In this document: positions 22,798-32,146 of the stretch, piece by piece
How the letters are laid out: each line of letters starts with the position of its first letter
Numbering within the stretch: position 1 is the stretch's first letter
NCBI GenBank assembly: GCA_040216765.1
Contig: JAVJON010000007.1
Span: 434,001-498,000 of the forward strand
Direction of reading: 5' to 3'
From: Marinibaculum sp040216765
GTDB taxonomy: Bacteria > Pseudomonadota > Alphaproteobacteria > Ferrovibrionales > Ferrovibrionaceae
Length of the DNA stretch: 64,000 nt
The notes under the pieces: generated by a model
What the model saw: only the letters and a program-made list of their open reading frames with translations
What the model was told of the DNA's origin: nothing
Databases searched by the model: none
Translations under genes and position numbers: made by a program

Positions 22798-23765
22798 CCG
22801 CCCTTGCCGGGCCGATGATGCGCCTTGATCCAGCGGGAGGTCCGGGTGGCCGAGCGGAGCACAAGGGTCTGCGTCTGATAGCCGTCGGCGACCGGCCGCA
22901 CGCCGTCCAGCATCCAGCCGTCGGTCACGCCGGTGGCGGAGAAAATGACATCGCCCTTCGCCATGTCGAGGATCGCATATTTCCGGTCCAGGTCGGTCAG
23001 CCCGAGGCGATGGGCGCGTTCCTTCTCGTCGTCGTTGCGGAACAGCAGGCGCCCCTGGATCTGGCCGCCGATGCAGCGCAGCGCGGCCGCCGCCAGCACA
23101 CCTTCGGGCGCGCCGCCGGAGCCCATGTAGATGTCGATGCCGGTCTCCGGCACGGTGGTCGCGATCACGCCAGCGACATCGCCGTCGGTGATCAGCTTGA
23201 TGCGCGCGCCGGCCTCGCGGACCCGCGCGATCAGGTCGGCATGGCGCGGGCGGTCCAGGATGCAGGCGGTCAGGGCGGCCACTTCGCAGCCTTTTGCCCG
23301 TGCCAGCGCCGCGAGGTTCTCCCCGGGGCTCATGTCCAGGTCCACGATATTGTCCGGCAGGCCGCCGCCAACGGCGATCTTGTCCATATAGACGTCCGGC
23401 GCGTTGAGCAGGCAGCCGGCCTCGGCAAAGGCCAGCACCGCCAGGGCGTTCGACCCGGCCTTGGCGGTCAGGGTCGTGCCCTCCAGCGGATCGAGCGCGA
23501 TGTCGATCTTCGGCCCCGAGCCGCGCCCCACCTTCTCGCCGATATAGAGCATCGGCGCCTCGTCGCGTTCGCCCTCGCCGATCACCACCGTCCCGTCCAT
23601 GGCGACCTTGTTGAGCGCGGTGCGCATGGCGTCGACGGCCACCTGGTCGGCCTTCTTCTCGTCGCCCAGGCCGATCTGCGCGGCCGCGGCCACCGCCGCG
23701 GCCTCGGTCACCCGGACGGCCTCCAGGGTGAAGTTCCGATCCATGCCCTCCTGCCTGGCAGCCAT
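22794..23765 (-). CDS. glpX: Class II fructose-1,6-bisphosphatase
   Basis: 323 residues. It removes the 1-phosphate of fructose 1,6-bisphosphate in gluconeogenesis. Family motifs include the metal and substrate residues in VVIGEGERDEAPMLYIGE, the DPLEGTTL motif, and ITDGDVAG with MGSGGAPEGVLAAAAL. It starts two bases after hom ends and its stop overlaps the recJ start, so the three genes form an operon. Confidence 0.96.
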   Translation of the reverse strand: MAARQEGMDRNFTLEAVRVTEAAAVAAAAQIGLGDEKKADQVAVDAMRTALNKVAMDGTVVIGEGERDEAPMLYIGEKVGRGSGPKIDIALDPLEGTTLTAKAGSNALAVLAFAEAGCLLNAPDVYMDKIAVGGGLPDNIVDLDMSPGENLAALARAKGCEVAALTACILDRPRHADLIARVREAGARIKLITDGDVAGVIATTVPETGIDIYMGSGGAPEGVLAAAALRCIGGQIQGRLLFRNDDEKERAHRLGLTDLDRKYAILDMAKGDVIFSATGVTDGWMLDGVRPVADGYQTQTLVLRSATRTSRWIKAHHRPGKGG

Positions 23766-23767
23766 GG

Positions 23768-25141
23768 TCAGCGTTCCTCCGGTATTGTCAGTTTCTCGAT
23801 CCGAATGGTGTGCGGCTTGTGCAACACGGATGTCAGGCCCGCGATCCGCCGCAATGCCTGCATCATCTGCGCCTCACGCGCCTCATGCGTGGTCATGACC
23901 ACCGGCACGCCGCGCTCGTCATCCGGTGCCCGGCCATGCTGTAGCAGCGATTCGATGGAGATGCTGCACCGTTTCAGGATCGCCGAGATGTCCGCGATGA
24001 CGCCCGGCTCGTCCCGGACCTGCAGCCGCACATAGTAGCAGCCGACATGGTCGCGCATGTGACGCGCCGGGTGCCGGGCCAGCCTCGATGCCGGCAGGCC
24101 CAGGGGCGCGGACAGGCGACCGGCGGCGATATCCACCAGATCGGCCAGCACCGCCGAGGCGGTCGGCTCCGCACCGGCGCCACGCCCTTCCAGCAAGGTG
24201 CGGCCGACCGCATCGCCCTCGGTCACGACGGCATTGTAGACGCCATCCACATGGGCGATCGGGCTGTCCCGCGGCACCAGGCAGGGATGCACGCGCTGCA
24301 GCAGGGCGCCATCCTCCAGCTGGGCAAGGCCCAGCAGCTTGATTCGGAAGCCGAGTTCCGCGGCCATGGCGATGTCGGCGGCCGTCACGCCGCCAATGCC
24401 CTCGACATAGACATTGCGGAAGTCCAGCGGCGCGCCATAGGCCAGACTGGCCAGGATCGCCAGCTTGTGCGCGGCATCGATGCCGTCGACATCGAAACTC
24501 GGATCCGCTTCGGCATAGCCCAGGCGCTGCGCGTCGGCCAGGACATCGGCGAAATCGCGGCCGCTGGCCTCCATGGTGGTGAGGATATAATTGCAGGTGC
24601 CGTTCAGGATGCCGTACAGTCGCCGCACGCGGTTTCCCGCCAGGCCTTCGCGCAGGGCCTTGATGATCGGGATCCCGCCGGCAACCGCCGCCTCGTAGGC
24701 CAGCACCGCGCCCGACCGCTCCGACAGCCGTGCCAGCGCAGTGCCGCGTTCGGCAAGCAGCGCCTTGTTGGCCGTCACCACCGGCTTGCCGGCCTTCAGC
24801 GCGGCCTCGCAGAGCGCCCGCGCCGCGCCGTCGGCGCCGCCCATCAGCTCCACCACCACATCGACATCCGGATCGGCGGCCAGCGCGACCGGATCGGCAT
24901 GCCAGCGCGCGTTCCCGGGATCGGCGGCCCGCTTCTTCCGGCGGCTGCGGGCGGAGACCGCGGTGACCACGATCGGGCGGCCGGCGCGCGCGGCGATCAG
25001 CTCGCCATTGCGCTGCAGCAGGGTCAGCACACCGGCGCCGACCGTGCCCAGCCCGGCAATGCCGAGGCGCAGGGGCGAGGTTTGCGGGCTGACCGGTGCC
25101 GGACGGCGTGCGCCGGTGCCGCGTGCCTTGGATCGGCTCAC
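23768..25141 (-). CDS. hom: Homoserine dehydrogenase
   Basis: 457 residues from GTG 25141. It reduces aspartate semialdehyde to homoserine, on the path to threonine, methionine and the homoserine part of the AHL precursor SAM. The NAD(P) fold GLGTVGAGVL opens the protein; GVNGT-type motifs appear as GILNGTCNYILT, followed by the catalytic stretch ADPSFDVDGIDAAHKL. A C-terminal ACT domain (about 375-450, DEPGVIADISAIL) suggests feedback control by threonine. A Ser/Arg/Pro-rich 25-residue N-terminal lead precedes the fold. Confidence 0.96.
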   Translation of the reverse strand: MSRSKARGTGARRPAPVSPQTSPLRLGIAGLGTVGAGVLTLLQRNGELIAARAGRPIVVTAVSARSRRKKRAADPGNARWHADPVALAADPDVDVVVELMGGADGAARALCEAALKAGKPVVTANKALLAERGTALARLSERSGAVLAYEAAVAGGIPIIKALREGLAGNRVRRLYGILNGTCNYILTTMEASGRDFADVLADAQRLGYAEADPSFDVDGIDAAHKLAILASLAYGAPLDFRNVYVEGIGGVTAADIAMAAELGFRIKLLGLAQLEDGALLQRVHPCLVPRDSPIAHVDGVYNAVVTEGDAVGRTLLEGRGAGAEPTASAVLADLVDIAAGRLSAPLGLPASRLARHPARHMRDHVGCYYVRLQVRDEPGVIADISAILKRCSISIESLLQHGRAPDDERGVPVVMTTHEAREAQMMQALRRIAGLTSVLHKPHTIRIEKLTIPEER

Positions 25142-25197
25142 GATTCGACTTCGTGCAACATCTTCACTGTTGCCCCTACAGTTCTGAGTCCAAAGAC

Positions 25198-25216
25198 CTT
25201 TTCACGAAATGAAAAG
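25198..25216 (-). terminator. Short hairpin directly after the OmpA-domain gene
   Basis: CTTTTCA and TGAAAAG form a perfect 7-bp stem with a five-base loop, starting right after the stop codon. On the reverse strand the bases after the stem (GTCTTTGG) contain only a short T-run, so termination would be weak. It separates the OmpA-domain gene from hom. Confidence 0.4.
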
Positions 25217-27184
25217 TCAGCGGAGGAAGAAGACCTCGGCCCGCCGGTTGGCAGTTTCCGCTGCCGGCATCGCCTCGAAATAGATCGGATCCATGTCGGC
25301 CCGCGCCTCCACGAGGATCGCGGCCGCGGGGATGCCGTACTGGCCGAGCTGCGCCGCGACCCTCTGGGCGCGTTCCTGCGAGATGTCGAAGTTGATCATC
25401 TTGTGCTCGTCGGGCGGCATGTCCGCGGTACGGCTGGAGGCATGACCCACCACCAGCACGCGGCCGCCGAACTGGCGGTACTGCTGGGCGATCCGCCGCA
25501 GGGTGGCCAGGTCTTCGCTGCCCAGGCGGCTCGAGCCCACGGCAAACCGGATCGTGCCGGCCTTCACACCGGCCTGGCCCGCCGCGGCACCGGAAAAGCC
25601 CGGCGCCGGCCCTGCCGGCTGCGGCATCATGGTCGAGGTCCCGGTGCCGCTGACAACCACTGTGCCGGTGCCATAGGCGGCCTGCTGCGGATAGGCCTCC
25701 TGGGGATAGGCCTGGCTGGGATAGGCTTGGGCAGGATAGGCAGGGGCAGGATAGCTGGCCGGCAGGCTGCGCGCGTCGGCAATGCCGCCGCCCTCGACAG
25801 CCGCCAGGCTGGCGCCCTCGCGCGCCGCCTGCTGCAGGGTCGACGCGCTGGACGCACGAAGCTGCGCCTCATAGACCTCTGCCAGGGTCTGCGGCGGCGG
25901 CGGCGGCCGTTGCGCGACGGCCGCCACGGGAACCGTCTCGGTCACCGTCTCAACCATCGTCACCTGGCCTCGCGGGGTCACCGTCTCGGCCATGGTGACG
26001 GATTCCGACGACCTCCCGGCCTCTGCCGACCTGGCGTCGCGGGCCGCCACCCGGCGGTCGATCTCGGCCTGGCGCTCGATGGCGCGCTGGGTCGCCGCTT
26101 CGATGTCGTTCGTGCTGGATGCGGCTGCGGGCGCCGCCACGGCGGTCGTCGTCAGCTTGGGCTCCGGCATGCCGTCCTGCTGCTCTTCGTAGGCTGCCAG
26201 TTCCTGGCCGGCGCGCGCCGCCAGAAGCTCGTCGGCAAGCCGGCTGGCGGGCACCCCGGTGGTGGTGGAGCGGCTGCTGGAGGCCGTCTGCGAGACCGCG
26301 CCGCTGCCCGCCATCGCCCGGCCGGAGGGGGCCGTCGCCTGGCCGGAGGGGGAAGGATAATTGGCCTGCGAGGCCGGCGACCGTTCCGCCATCCGGCGGG
26401 TGAAAGCCTCCACTTCCGCGGTGCTGGCAGCCGGCGAGTTCAACGCCGCGGTCAGGCGCTCGGTCCGTTGCAGGACCGGCTGCTCGGTGCGGCTCTGCAG
26501 CGCGCTGCCGCGGGTCGTGCCTTCCGTGAGCCCATCCCGGGAGTCGATCGCGCGCTGGACGTTGGCACTCTCGTCGCCGCTACTGCCGCCGGCACTCGGC
26601 GGCGCCGGTACCGTGGTGGCGGCACTTGCGGCTGCCATCTGGCTGCTCGAGGTCACCGGCGTCTTGGCGACCGCAACCGGTTCCGGTGGCGGTGCGGTCC
26701 GCGTCGGCGGCGGTGCGGCTGCTGCCGCCGGCGTGGGCGTGGGCGTGGGCGTGGCGGCGGCCGGCGTCTGCGTGGCGGCCTGCGGTGCCGGCGGCGCGGG
26801 GTCCGGTGCGCCGCCATCCGACATCTCGCCGGTCAGGCGCTCCTGGGTGTACTGCGCGTTCCGCCGGTCGGCAGCCAGGCTCTGCATGGCAGCCTGCTGC
26901 TCCTCGTTCGTGGTGCCGGGAGTCGGTCGCTCCGGCACCTGCCCGAGGGTGGGAAAGCTCTCCTGCTGCTCCTGCGCGGCGGCATCCGCCGCGGTGCTGC
27001 CGCCCGATGCCGTCGTGCCCGCCTGGCCCTTGGGCACGAACACGGGCGGCGGCGGCGGTGGCGGCGGCGCATCGCCGAACAGATCCCCCACGCCATAGGC
27101 GCAGGCCCCGAGGGCCGGCGCCAGCAATGCAACAAATGCCAGCGACCGCGCCGCCCGCGCACCCGCAGCGAACCGTGCGACCAT
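25217..27184 (-). CDS. OmpA-domain lipoprotein with a long low-complexity middle
   Basis: 655 residues from ATG 27184, which has GAGGAG upstream; the longer frame to 27229 lacks a site. Residues 1-27 are a lipoprotein signal ending in the lipobox LGAC. A run of nine Pro, then about 490 residues of Ala/Thr/Pro/Gln-rich sequence with Thr-Pro repeats and an AYP-rich repeat, reach a C-terminal OmpA domain (about 550-655: TIRFAVGSSRL, then ISQERAQRVAAQLGQYGI). That domain normally binds peptidoglycan, so the protein probably tethers the outer membrane to the wall. The usual OmpA NxxLSxxRA motif is altered to NFDISQERA. Confidence 0.87.
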   Translation of the reverse strand: MVARFAAGARAARSLAFVALLAPALGACAYGVGDLFGDAPPPPPPPPVFVPKGQAGTTASGGSTAADAAAQEQQESFPTLGQVPERPTPGTTNEEQQAAMQSLAADRRNAQYTQERLTGEMSDGGAPDPAPPAPQAATQTPAAATPTPTPTPAAAAAPPPTRTAPPPEPVAVAKTPVTSSSQMAAASAATTVPAPPSAGGSSGDESANVQRAIDSRDGLTEGTTRGSALQSRTEQPVLQRTERLTAALNSPAASTAEVEAFTRRMAERSPASQANYPSPSGQATAPSGRAMAGSGAVSQTASSSRSTTTGVPASRLADELLAARAGQELAAYEEQQDGMPEPKLTTTAVAAPAAASSTNDIEAATQRAIERQAEIDRRVAARDARSAEAGRSSESVTMAETVTPRGQVTMVETVTETVPVAAVAQRPPPPPQTLAEVYEAQLRASSASTLQQAAREGASLAAVEGGGIADARSLPASYPAPAYPAQAYPSQAYPQEAYPQQAAYGTGTVVVSGTGTSTMMPQPAGPAPGFSGAAAGQAGVKAGTIRFAVGSSRLGSEDLATLRRIAQQYRQFGGRVLVVGHASSRTADMPPDEHKMINFDISQERAQRVAAQLGQYGIPAAAILVEARADMDPIYFEAMPAAETANRRAEVFFLR

Positions 27185-27455
27185 CGGTTTTGCTCCTCGC
27201 CGAGGGAGTTTGTCCTGTCCCAGTTGCATCTGCCACGCGACCCCAGAGTTCCCTGAGCTTTACTGTGTCGTCACAGCCGACACAAGGCCAGCGCAGGGCC
27301 GACCCGTTGCGGCGTTTCGGGCCGGCCGGCCGCAGCGGCAGGATGTCCGAACGGCCCGAATCGCATTCCTGCCTCCCCTCGCCTACCTTGACGTACAGGG
27401 CGACTTGTCCACCCTTGAAGCAATGTCGCCAGAAACGCAGTCCGGAGGAAACATC
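27185..27455 (+). promoter_or_regulatory. Divergent intergenic region between the OmpA-lipoprotein gene and phaC
   Basis: 271 bases, no ORF of coding character. TTGACG at about 27388 is a -35-like word on the phaC strand, but no good -10 follows. GGAGGAAA at 27443-27450 is a strong ribosome site for ATG 27456. Promoters for both genes must lie here. Confidence 0.45.
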
Positions 27456-29828
27456 ATGGCCGTATCTCCGCGTCGAGGCACCGGCGCCCGCCGGCGCAAG
27501 CCAGCCGCCGGCGAGGCTGCGCGGCCGACGACGGGACCGGAAGCCGGCGCCACCGGCGCAAAGCGCGGCAAGGCGGCGGTGCCGAAGGGCAACGCCCCCG
27601 CGGCCGCGCCGAAGCCGGGCCGAAAGGCCGCCGCGGCCAAGGCGGCCGGCGGCAAGGGCGCCACGGCCGGCCGTTCCCGGAAAACCTCCGCTGCAGCCAA
27701 ACCGGCGGCCGCCAGCACCGCAAAGGCGAAGAGCGGCGGGCCCAGGAGCGGAGCGACCGGCAGCGGGGCGACCGGCAGCGCGGCGTCCGCCGGGACGAAA
27801 GCGCCGCCGCGGTCGGCCAGGCCGGCGGCGGCAAGGCAGTCCGCTGCCCCCGCACGGCCCGCCGCCGCCGCGGCACCGGCCGGAGAGCCGGCCGGGCCAT
27901 CGGCAAAGTCGCCGGGCGGCCAGCAGGCCGGGCCCTCCGGGGCGGGCAGCGGCAAGGGCGGGACGGGCTCCGGCAAGGGCGGCCGCGACCACGACATGCC
28001 GATGCCCGATCCGGCGACCTTCTCCGCGAACATGATGAAGGTGGCGTCCCAATCGCAGAATCTGGTCAGCGAGTTCCTGTCGGCACAGCAGGAGAAGGGC
28101 ATGGGCCCGGCCGACCCGCTCAATATCGGCGGGGCGTTCATGGAGCTGTTCGCCAAGATGATGTCGGAACCCTCCAAGATCATGGAGGCCCAGTTCGACC
28201 TGTGGCGGCGCTACATGGACCTGTGGACGGCGCAGACCCAGCGCTTCATCGGCCAGGAGAGCAACCCCGTGGCCCAGCCGGACCGCGGCGACCGCCGGTT
28301 CAAGGACCCGCAATGGGACGAGAACCAGGTCTTCGACTACATCAAGCAGTCCTACCTGCTGACCGCCCGCTGGATGCAGGACACGGTCCGGCAGGTCGAT
28401 GGCCTGGACGACCGCACCGCCAAGAAGGTGGACTTCTATACCAAGCAGTTCGTCGATGCGATGGCGCCCAGCAACTTCCTGATGACCAATCCGCAGGTGC
28501 TGCGCGCCACCCTGGAATCGAACGGCGAGAACCTGGTCCGCGGCCTGGACAACATGCTGGCCGACCTGGACCGCAACAGCGGCCGGCTGCATATCCGCAT
28601 GACCGACATGGAGGCGTTCAAGGTCGGCGAGAATGTCGCCGTGACGCCGGGCAAGGTGGTCTACCAGAACGACCTGATCCAGCTTCTGCAATACACGCCG
28701 ACGACCGCGGAGACCTACAAGCGCCCCCTGTACATCGTGCCGCCGTGGATCAACAAGTTCTACATCATGGACCTGCGGCCGGAGAATTCCTTCATCGCCT
28801 GGATGCTGGACCGCGGCTACACCGTCTTCGTCGTGTCCTGGCGGAACCCCGATGACACGCTGCTCGGAAAGGGTTTCGAGAACTATCTGCAGGAGGGCAT
28901 CCTGGACGGCCTCGATGCCGTGCAGAAGGCCACCGGCGAACGCGAGGTCACGACCATCGGCTACTGCATCGGCGGGACCCTGATGGCCTGTGCGCTGTCG
29001 GTCCTGGCCGCCCGCGGCGACGACCGGGTGAAGGCCACCACCTTCTTCGCGGCGCAGGTCGACTTCTCCGAGGCCGGCGAGCTCAGCGTCTTCATCGACG
29101 ACGAGCAGCTGGACCATATCGAGACCGTCATGGCCGAGCGCGGCTTCCTCGCCGGCGACGAGATGTCCACGACCTTCAACATGCTGCGCGCCAACGACCT
29201 GATCTGGTCCTTCGTGGTGAACAACTACCTGCTGGGCAAGGACCCCTTCCCGTTCGACCTGCTGTACTGGAACGCCGACGCGACCAACATGCCGGCGGAG
29301 ATGCACAGCTTCTATCTGCGCAACATGTACCAGAAGAACCTGCTGGTGCAGCCCGGCGCCCTTCATCTGTGCGGCGTCGACCTGGACCTGCGCAAGATCG
29401 AGGTGCCGATCTACCTGCAGTCGAGCAAGGAAGACCATATCGCGCCGTTCCGCAGCGTCTACAAGGCGACCCAGATCTATTCGGGGCCGGTGCGGTTCGT
29501 GCTGGCCGGGTCCGGCCATATCGCCGGCGTCATCAACCCGCCCAGGGCGCAGAAGTACCAGCACTGGACCAGCGACGTGGTGAAGAACCCGCCCACGCCG
29601 GAGGAATGGCTCGCCACCGCCAAGGAACATCCCGGCTCCTGGTGGGAGGACTGGGACGCCTGGCTGTCCACCCATTCCGGGCCGAAGGTGCCGGCACGGG
29701 TGCCGGGCGATGGCGGGCTGAAGGTGATCGAGGACGCGCCCGGATCCTACGTCAAGGCCATGGGAGCCGGCGCCGGCAGCACCGAGGTCAAGGACGCTCC
29801 CGGAAAGGCCAAGGCCGCCGGCAAATAG
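27456..29828 (+). CDS. phaC: Class I polyhydroxyalkanoate synthase with a long Ala/Lys/Gly-rich N-terminal extension
   Basis: 790 residues against about 600 usual. It polymerises hydroxyacyl-CoA into PHA granules. The canonical part starts near residue 180 (DPATFSANMMKVASQSQNLV) and carries the lipase-like box GYCIGG with the catalytic Cys, the Asp in SKEDHIAP and the His in AGSGHIAGVINPP. The first 180 residues are nearly all Ala, Lys, Gly, Pro, Arg and Ser, like histone H1 tails or PHA granule-DNA linkers. The strong GGAGG site before ATG 27456 and the lack of one before internal ATGs support the extension. The C-terminus also gains a short Lys-rich tail. Confidence 0.94.
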   Translation: MAVSPRRGTGARRRKPAAGEAARPTTGPEAGATGAKRGKAAVPKGNAPAAAPKPGRKAAAAKAAGGKGATAGRSRKTSAAAKPAAASTAKAKSGGPRSGATGSGATGSAASAGTKAPPRSARPAAARQSAAPARPAAAAAPAGEPAGPSAKSPGGQQAGPSGAGSGKGGTGSGKGGRDHDMPMPDPATFSANMMKVASQSQNLVSEFLSAQQEKGMGPADPLNIGGAFMELFAKMMSEPSKIMEAQFDLWRRYMDLWTAQTQRFIGQESNPVAQPDRGDRRFKDPQWDENQVFDYIKQSYLLTARWMQDTVRQVDGLDDRTAKKVDFYTKQFVDAMAPSNFLMTNPQVLRATLESNGENLVRGLDNMLADLDRNSGRLHIRMTDMEAFKVGENVAVTPGKVVYQNDLIQLLQYTPTTAETYKRPLYIVPPWINKFYIMDLRPENSFIAWMLDRGYTVFVVSWRNPDDTLLGKGFENYLQEGILDGLDAVQKATGEREVTTIGYCIGGTLMACALSVLAARGDDRVKATTFFAAQVDFSEAGELSVFIDDEQLDHIETVMAERGFLAGDEMSTTFNMLRANDLIWSFVVNNYLLGKDPFPFDLLYWNADATNMPAEMHSFYLRNMYQKNLLVQPGALHLCGVDLDLRKIEVPIYLQSSKEDHIAPFRSVYKATQIYSGPVRFVLAGSGHIAGVINPPRAQKYQHWTSDVVKNPPTPEEWLATAKEHPGSWWEDWDAWLSTHSGPKVPARVPGDGGLKVIEDAPGSYVKAMGAGAGSTEVKDAPGKAKAAGK

Positions 29829-29934
29829 CGACGGCTGGCCTGTTCCAGCAGGGGCCCGGTCCGCGCGCCGTCCGATCCGCCCCAGGCAGGTCGATCGGAG
29901 GCAATCGTGCGTCGCGCCGGGCCTTGCAACGGGC

Positions 29935-30387
29935 TCAGCCGGAGGCGCGGTTCTCCCAGCCTTTTTCGCCGTATTGCCAGTATTTCAGGCTGGCGCCTGC
30001 CGCCTTGGCCCGCCGCCAGCGCGCGCGGGCCGCGGCCACGGCTTCCGGGTTGCCGCCGTCGAACAGGTCGCAGACCCGCTCATAGCCCTCGACCGCCTCC
30101 AGGTCGGCGCCATCCACCAGGAACAGCGCCTGCGCGCCGTTCGGGTTTTCCGCCAGATGGGTGAGCCAGATCGGCTGCTCCGCGGCCGCGCCGTCCTGCG
30201 CCGAGCCGTGCGGCAGGAAGCTGTCGCGCTGATACTCCCAGAGATGCCCGGTCAGGGCCTCCACCCGCTCCGGCGAACCGGCGCGAACCAGGGCGCGCCA
30301 GCCGCGCTGCAGGCATTTCTCCAGCAGCTGCGGCAAGGCGGTTTCCAGCGAGACCCGTTCCAGGTGGTAGAAATGGACCTCGGTCAT
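29935..30387 (-). CDS. holC: DNA polymerase III chi subunit
   Basis: 150 residues from ATG 30387. It binds SSB and helps load the replicative clamp. Family features: EVHFYHLERVSLETALPQLL at the start, then VRAGSPERVEALTGHLWEY, SFLPHG, and PIWLTHLAENPNGAQALFLVDG. It follows pepA after 19 bases, the standard pepA-holC pairing of proteobacteria. It converges with phaC; no strong terminator was seen between them. Confidence 0.94.
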   Translation of the reverse strand: MTEVHFYHLERVSLETALPQLLEKCLQRGWRALVRAGSPERVEALTGHLWEYQRDSFLPHGSAQDGAAAEQPIWLTHLAENPNGAQALFLVDGADLEAVEGYERVCDLFDGGNPEAVAAARARWRRAKAAGASLKYWQYGEKGWENRASG

Positions 30388-30406
30388 CGGTGCGGCGGGC
30401 CGCGGC

Positions 30407-31903
30407 TCAGGGCTCGTAGTTCGCCGCCACCAGCGCATCGAGCAGCCGCACGCCGAAGGCGGTGGCTCCCTTGGGCGAGGTCGGCTTGTCCTTCTTGCTC
30501 CAGGTCACGCCGGCGATATCCAGATGCGCCCAGGGCACGTCGTTGACGAAGCGCTGCAGGAACTGGGCGGCGGTGATCGACCCGGCGCCGAAGCCGGGCG
30601 CGCCGATGTTCTGCATGTCCGCGATCGCCGATGTCAGCCCCTTGTCATAGGCGTCGCTGAGCGGCAGGCGCCAGAGCGGCTCGCCCACCGCCTTGCCGGC
30701 GGCAACCAGGCGTTCCGAGAGCTCGTCGCTGTTGGAGAACAGGCCGGCATGCTCGCTGCCCAGGGCGATGATGATCGCGCCCGTCAGGGTCGCCAGGTCG
30801 ACCATGAACTGCGGCTTGAACTTGTCCTGGCAGTACCAGAGGGCATCGGCGAGGACCAGGCGCCCTTCGGCATCGGTGTTCAGCACCTCGATGGTCTGGC
30901 CCGACATGGAGGTCACCACGTCGCCGGGCCGCTGCGCGTTGCCGTCGGGCATGTTCTCCACCAGGCCGACGATGCCGACGGCGTTGGTCTTCGCCTTGCG
31001 CCCGGCCAGGGCTGCCATCAGCCCGGTGACCACCCCGGCGCCGCCCATGTCCCATTTCATGTCTTCCATCGACCCGGCCGGCTTCAAGGACAGGCCGCCG
31101 GAATCGAAACAGACGCCCTTGCCCACGAAGGCCACCGGCTTCACGGATTTCTTGGCGCCCTTCCATTCCATGACGACCAGCTGCGGCTTGTGGGTTGCGC
31201 CCTGCCCGACACCGAGCAGCGAGCCCATCCCCAGCTTCTTCATCTGGCCTTCGTCCAGGACGGTGACGTCGATGCCGAGCGCGCTGAGCTTGCGGCATTC
31301 CTTGGCAAAGGTCTCCGGATACAGGACATTCGGCGGTTCCGACACCAGGTCGCGGGTGAGGAAGACACCGTCGGCAATCTTGTCCAGCGGGTCGAACTCC
31401 TTCCGCGCGCCGGCCGGCTTGGCAACGCCGACCCGCACCGTCTTCAGGCTGGGCTTTTCGCTGTCCTTCTGGCGGGTGCGGTACTTGTCGAAGCGATAGC
31501 CGACAAGGCGCGCGCCAAGCGCAAAATGGGCCGCCGCGCGGCCGGGCTTGAAGGGCAGGCCCTCGATCATGTCGACCAGCACCGTCAGCTCCCCGATGCC
31601 GGAAAGCAGCAGATGGCGCGTGCATTCGCCCCCCGCCTTCTCGAACACCGCCAGGTCGGCCTTGTCCACCGCACCGATGCCGAACAGCAGGATCCGGTCG
31701 GCGCCCAGCTTGGCGGGAGCCATCAGCTCCAGCACCTTGCCCGCCTCGCCGGCGAAGCGGCTGGACTTGATGGCCCGGCTGATCATGCCGCCGGTCTGCT
31801 TGTCCGCCTCGGCGGCGGACGCGGAAAGCGTTGCATCCGCCGCGACCGCGACGGCGACCGCGCCGCCTTTCGGCCAGGACTGTTCAACAAAGCTGATCTT
31901 CAT
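30407..31903 (-). CDS. pepA: Leucyl aminopeptidase (M17)
   Basis: 498 residues from ATG 31903 (AAAGG upstream). A cytosolic two-metal aminopeptidase removing N-terminal residues from peptides; in some bacteria it also binds DNA. The N-terminal macro-like domain spans about 1-160. The catalytic domain shows VGKGVCFDSGGLSLKPAGSM with metal and Lys residues, MKWDMGGAG, and the family signature NTDAEGRLVLADAL. Standard length. It precedes holC and is divergent from lptF. Confidence 0.96.
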   Translation of the reverse strand: MKISFVEQSWPKGGAVAVAVAADATLSASAAEADKQTGGMISRAIKSSRFAGEAGKVLELMAPAKLGADRILLFGIGAVDKADLAVFEKAGGECTRHLLLSGIGELTVLVDMIEGLPFKPGRAAAHFALGARLVGYRFDKYRTRQKDSEKPSLKTVRVGVAKPAGARKEFDPLDKIADGVFLTRDLVSEPPNVLYPETFAKECRKLSALGIDVTVLDEGQMKKLGMGSLLGVGQGATHKPQLVVMEWKGAKKSVKPVAFVGKGVCFDSGGLSLKPAGSMEDMKWDMGGAGVVTGLMAALAGRKAKTNAVGIVGLVENMPDGNAQRPGDVVTSMSGQTIEVLNTDAEGRLVLADALWYCQDKFKPQFMVDLATLTGAIIIALGSEHAGLFSNSDELSERLVAAGKAVGEPLWRLPLSDAYDKGLTSAIADMQNIGAPGFGAGSITAAQFLQRFVNDVPWAHLDIAGVTWSKKDKPTSPKGATAFGVRLLDALVAANYEP

Positions 31904-32146
31904 CGACGGCAACCTTTCGCGGATAAACCATGTCGGCACGCCCGTGGCGGGCAGCGCTGGGGACGGTTCGCCCCGGGCAGGCCCCCGGAAGGGCCGGACG
32001 CCCGGGCGCTGGAATCTGGATTCGCAGCCATATTCCCTTAGCGCGCCGCCGCGTCCGTCACAAGACGGGGCGCTCGGACAAAGGCCGCCGCCGCGGCAGC
32101 CCGCCACAATGGCGCCGCGATCCGGCATGGCTATACTGCCGCCGCA

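Noticed and set aside
24047..27256. 1069-residue plus-strand open frame over hom and the OmpA-domain gene
   Set aside because: It runs antisense across two well-supported genes and a non-coding gap, with His/Arg/Gly-rich noise-like composition.
27995..29828. Internal ATG near 27995 as the true PHA synthase start
   Set aside because: No ribosome site precedes it, whereas ATG 27456 has a strong GGAGG site and the frame is open throughout with coding-like codon use.
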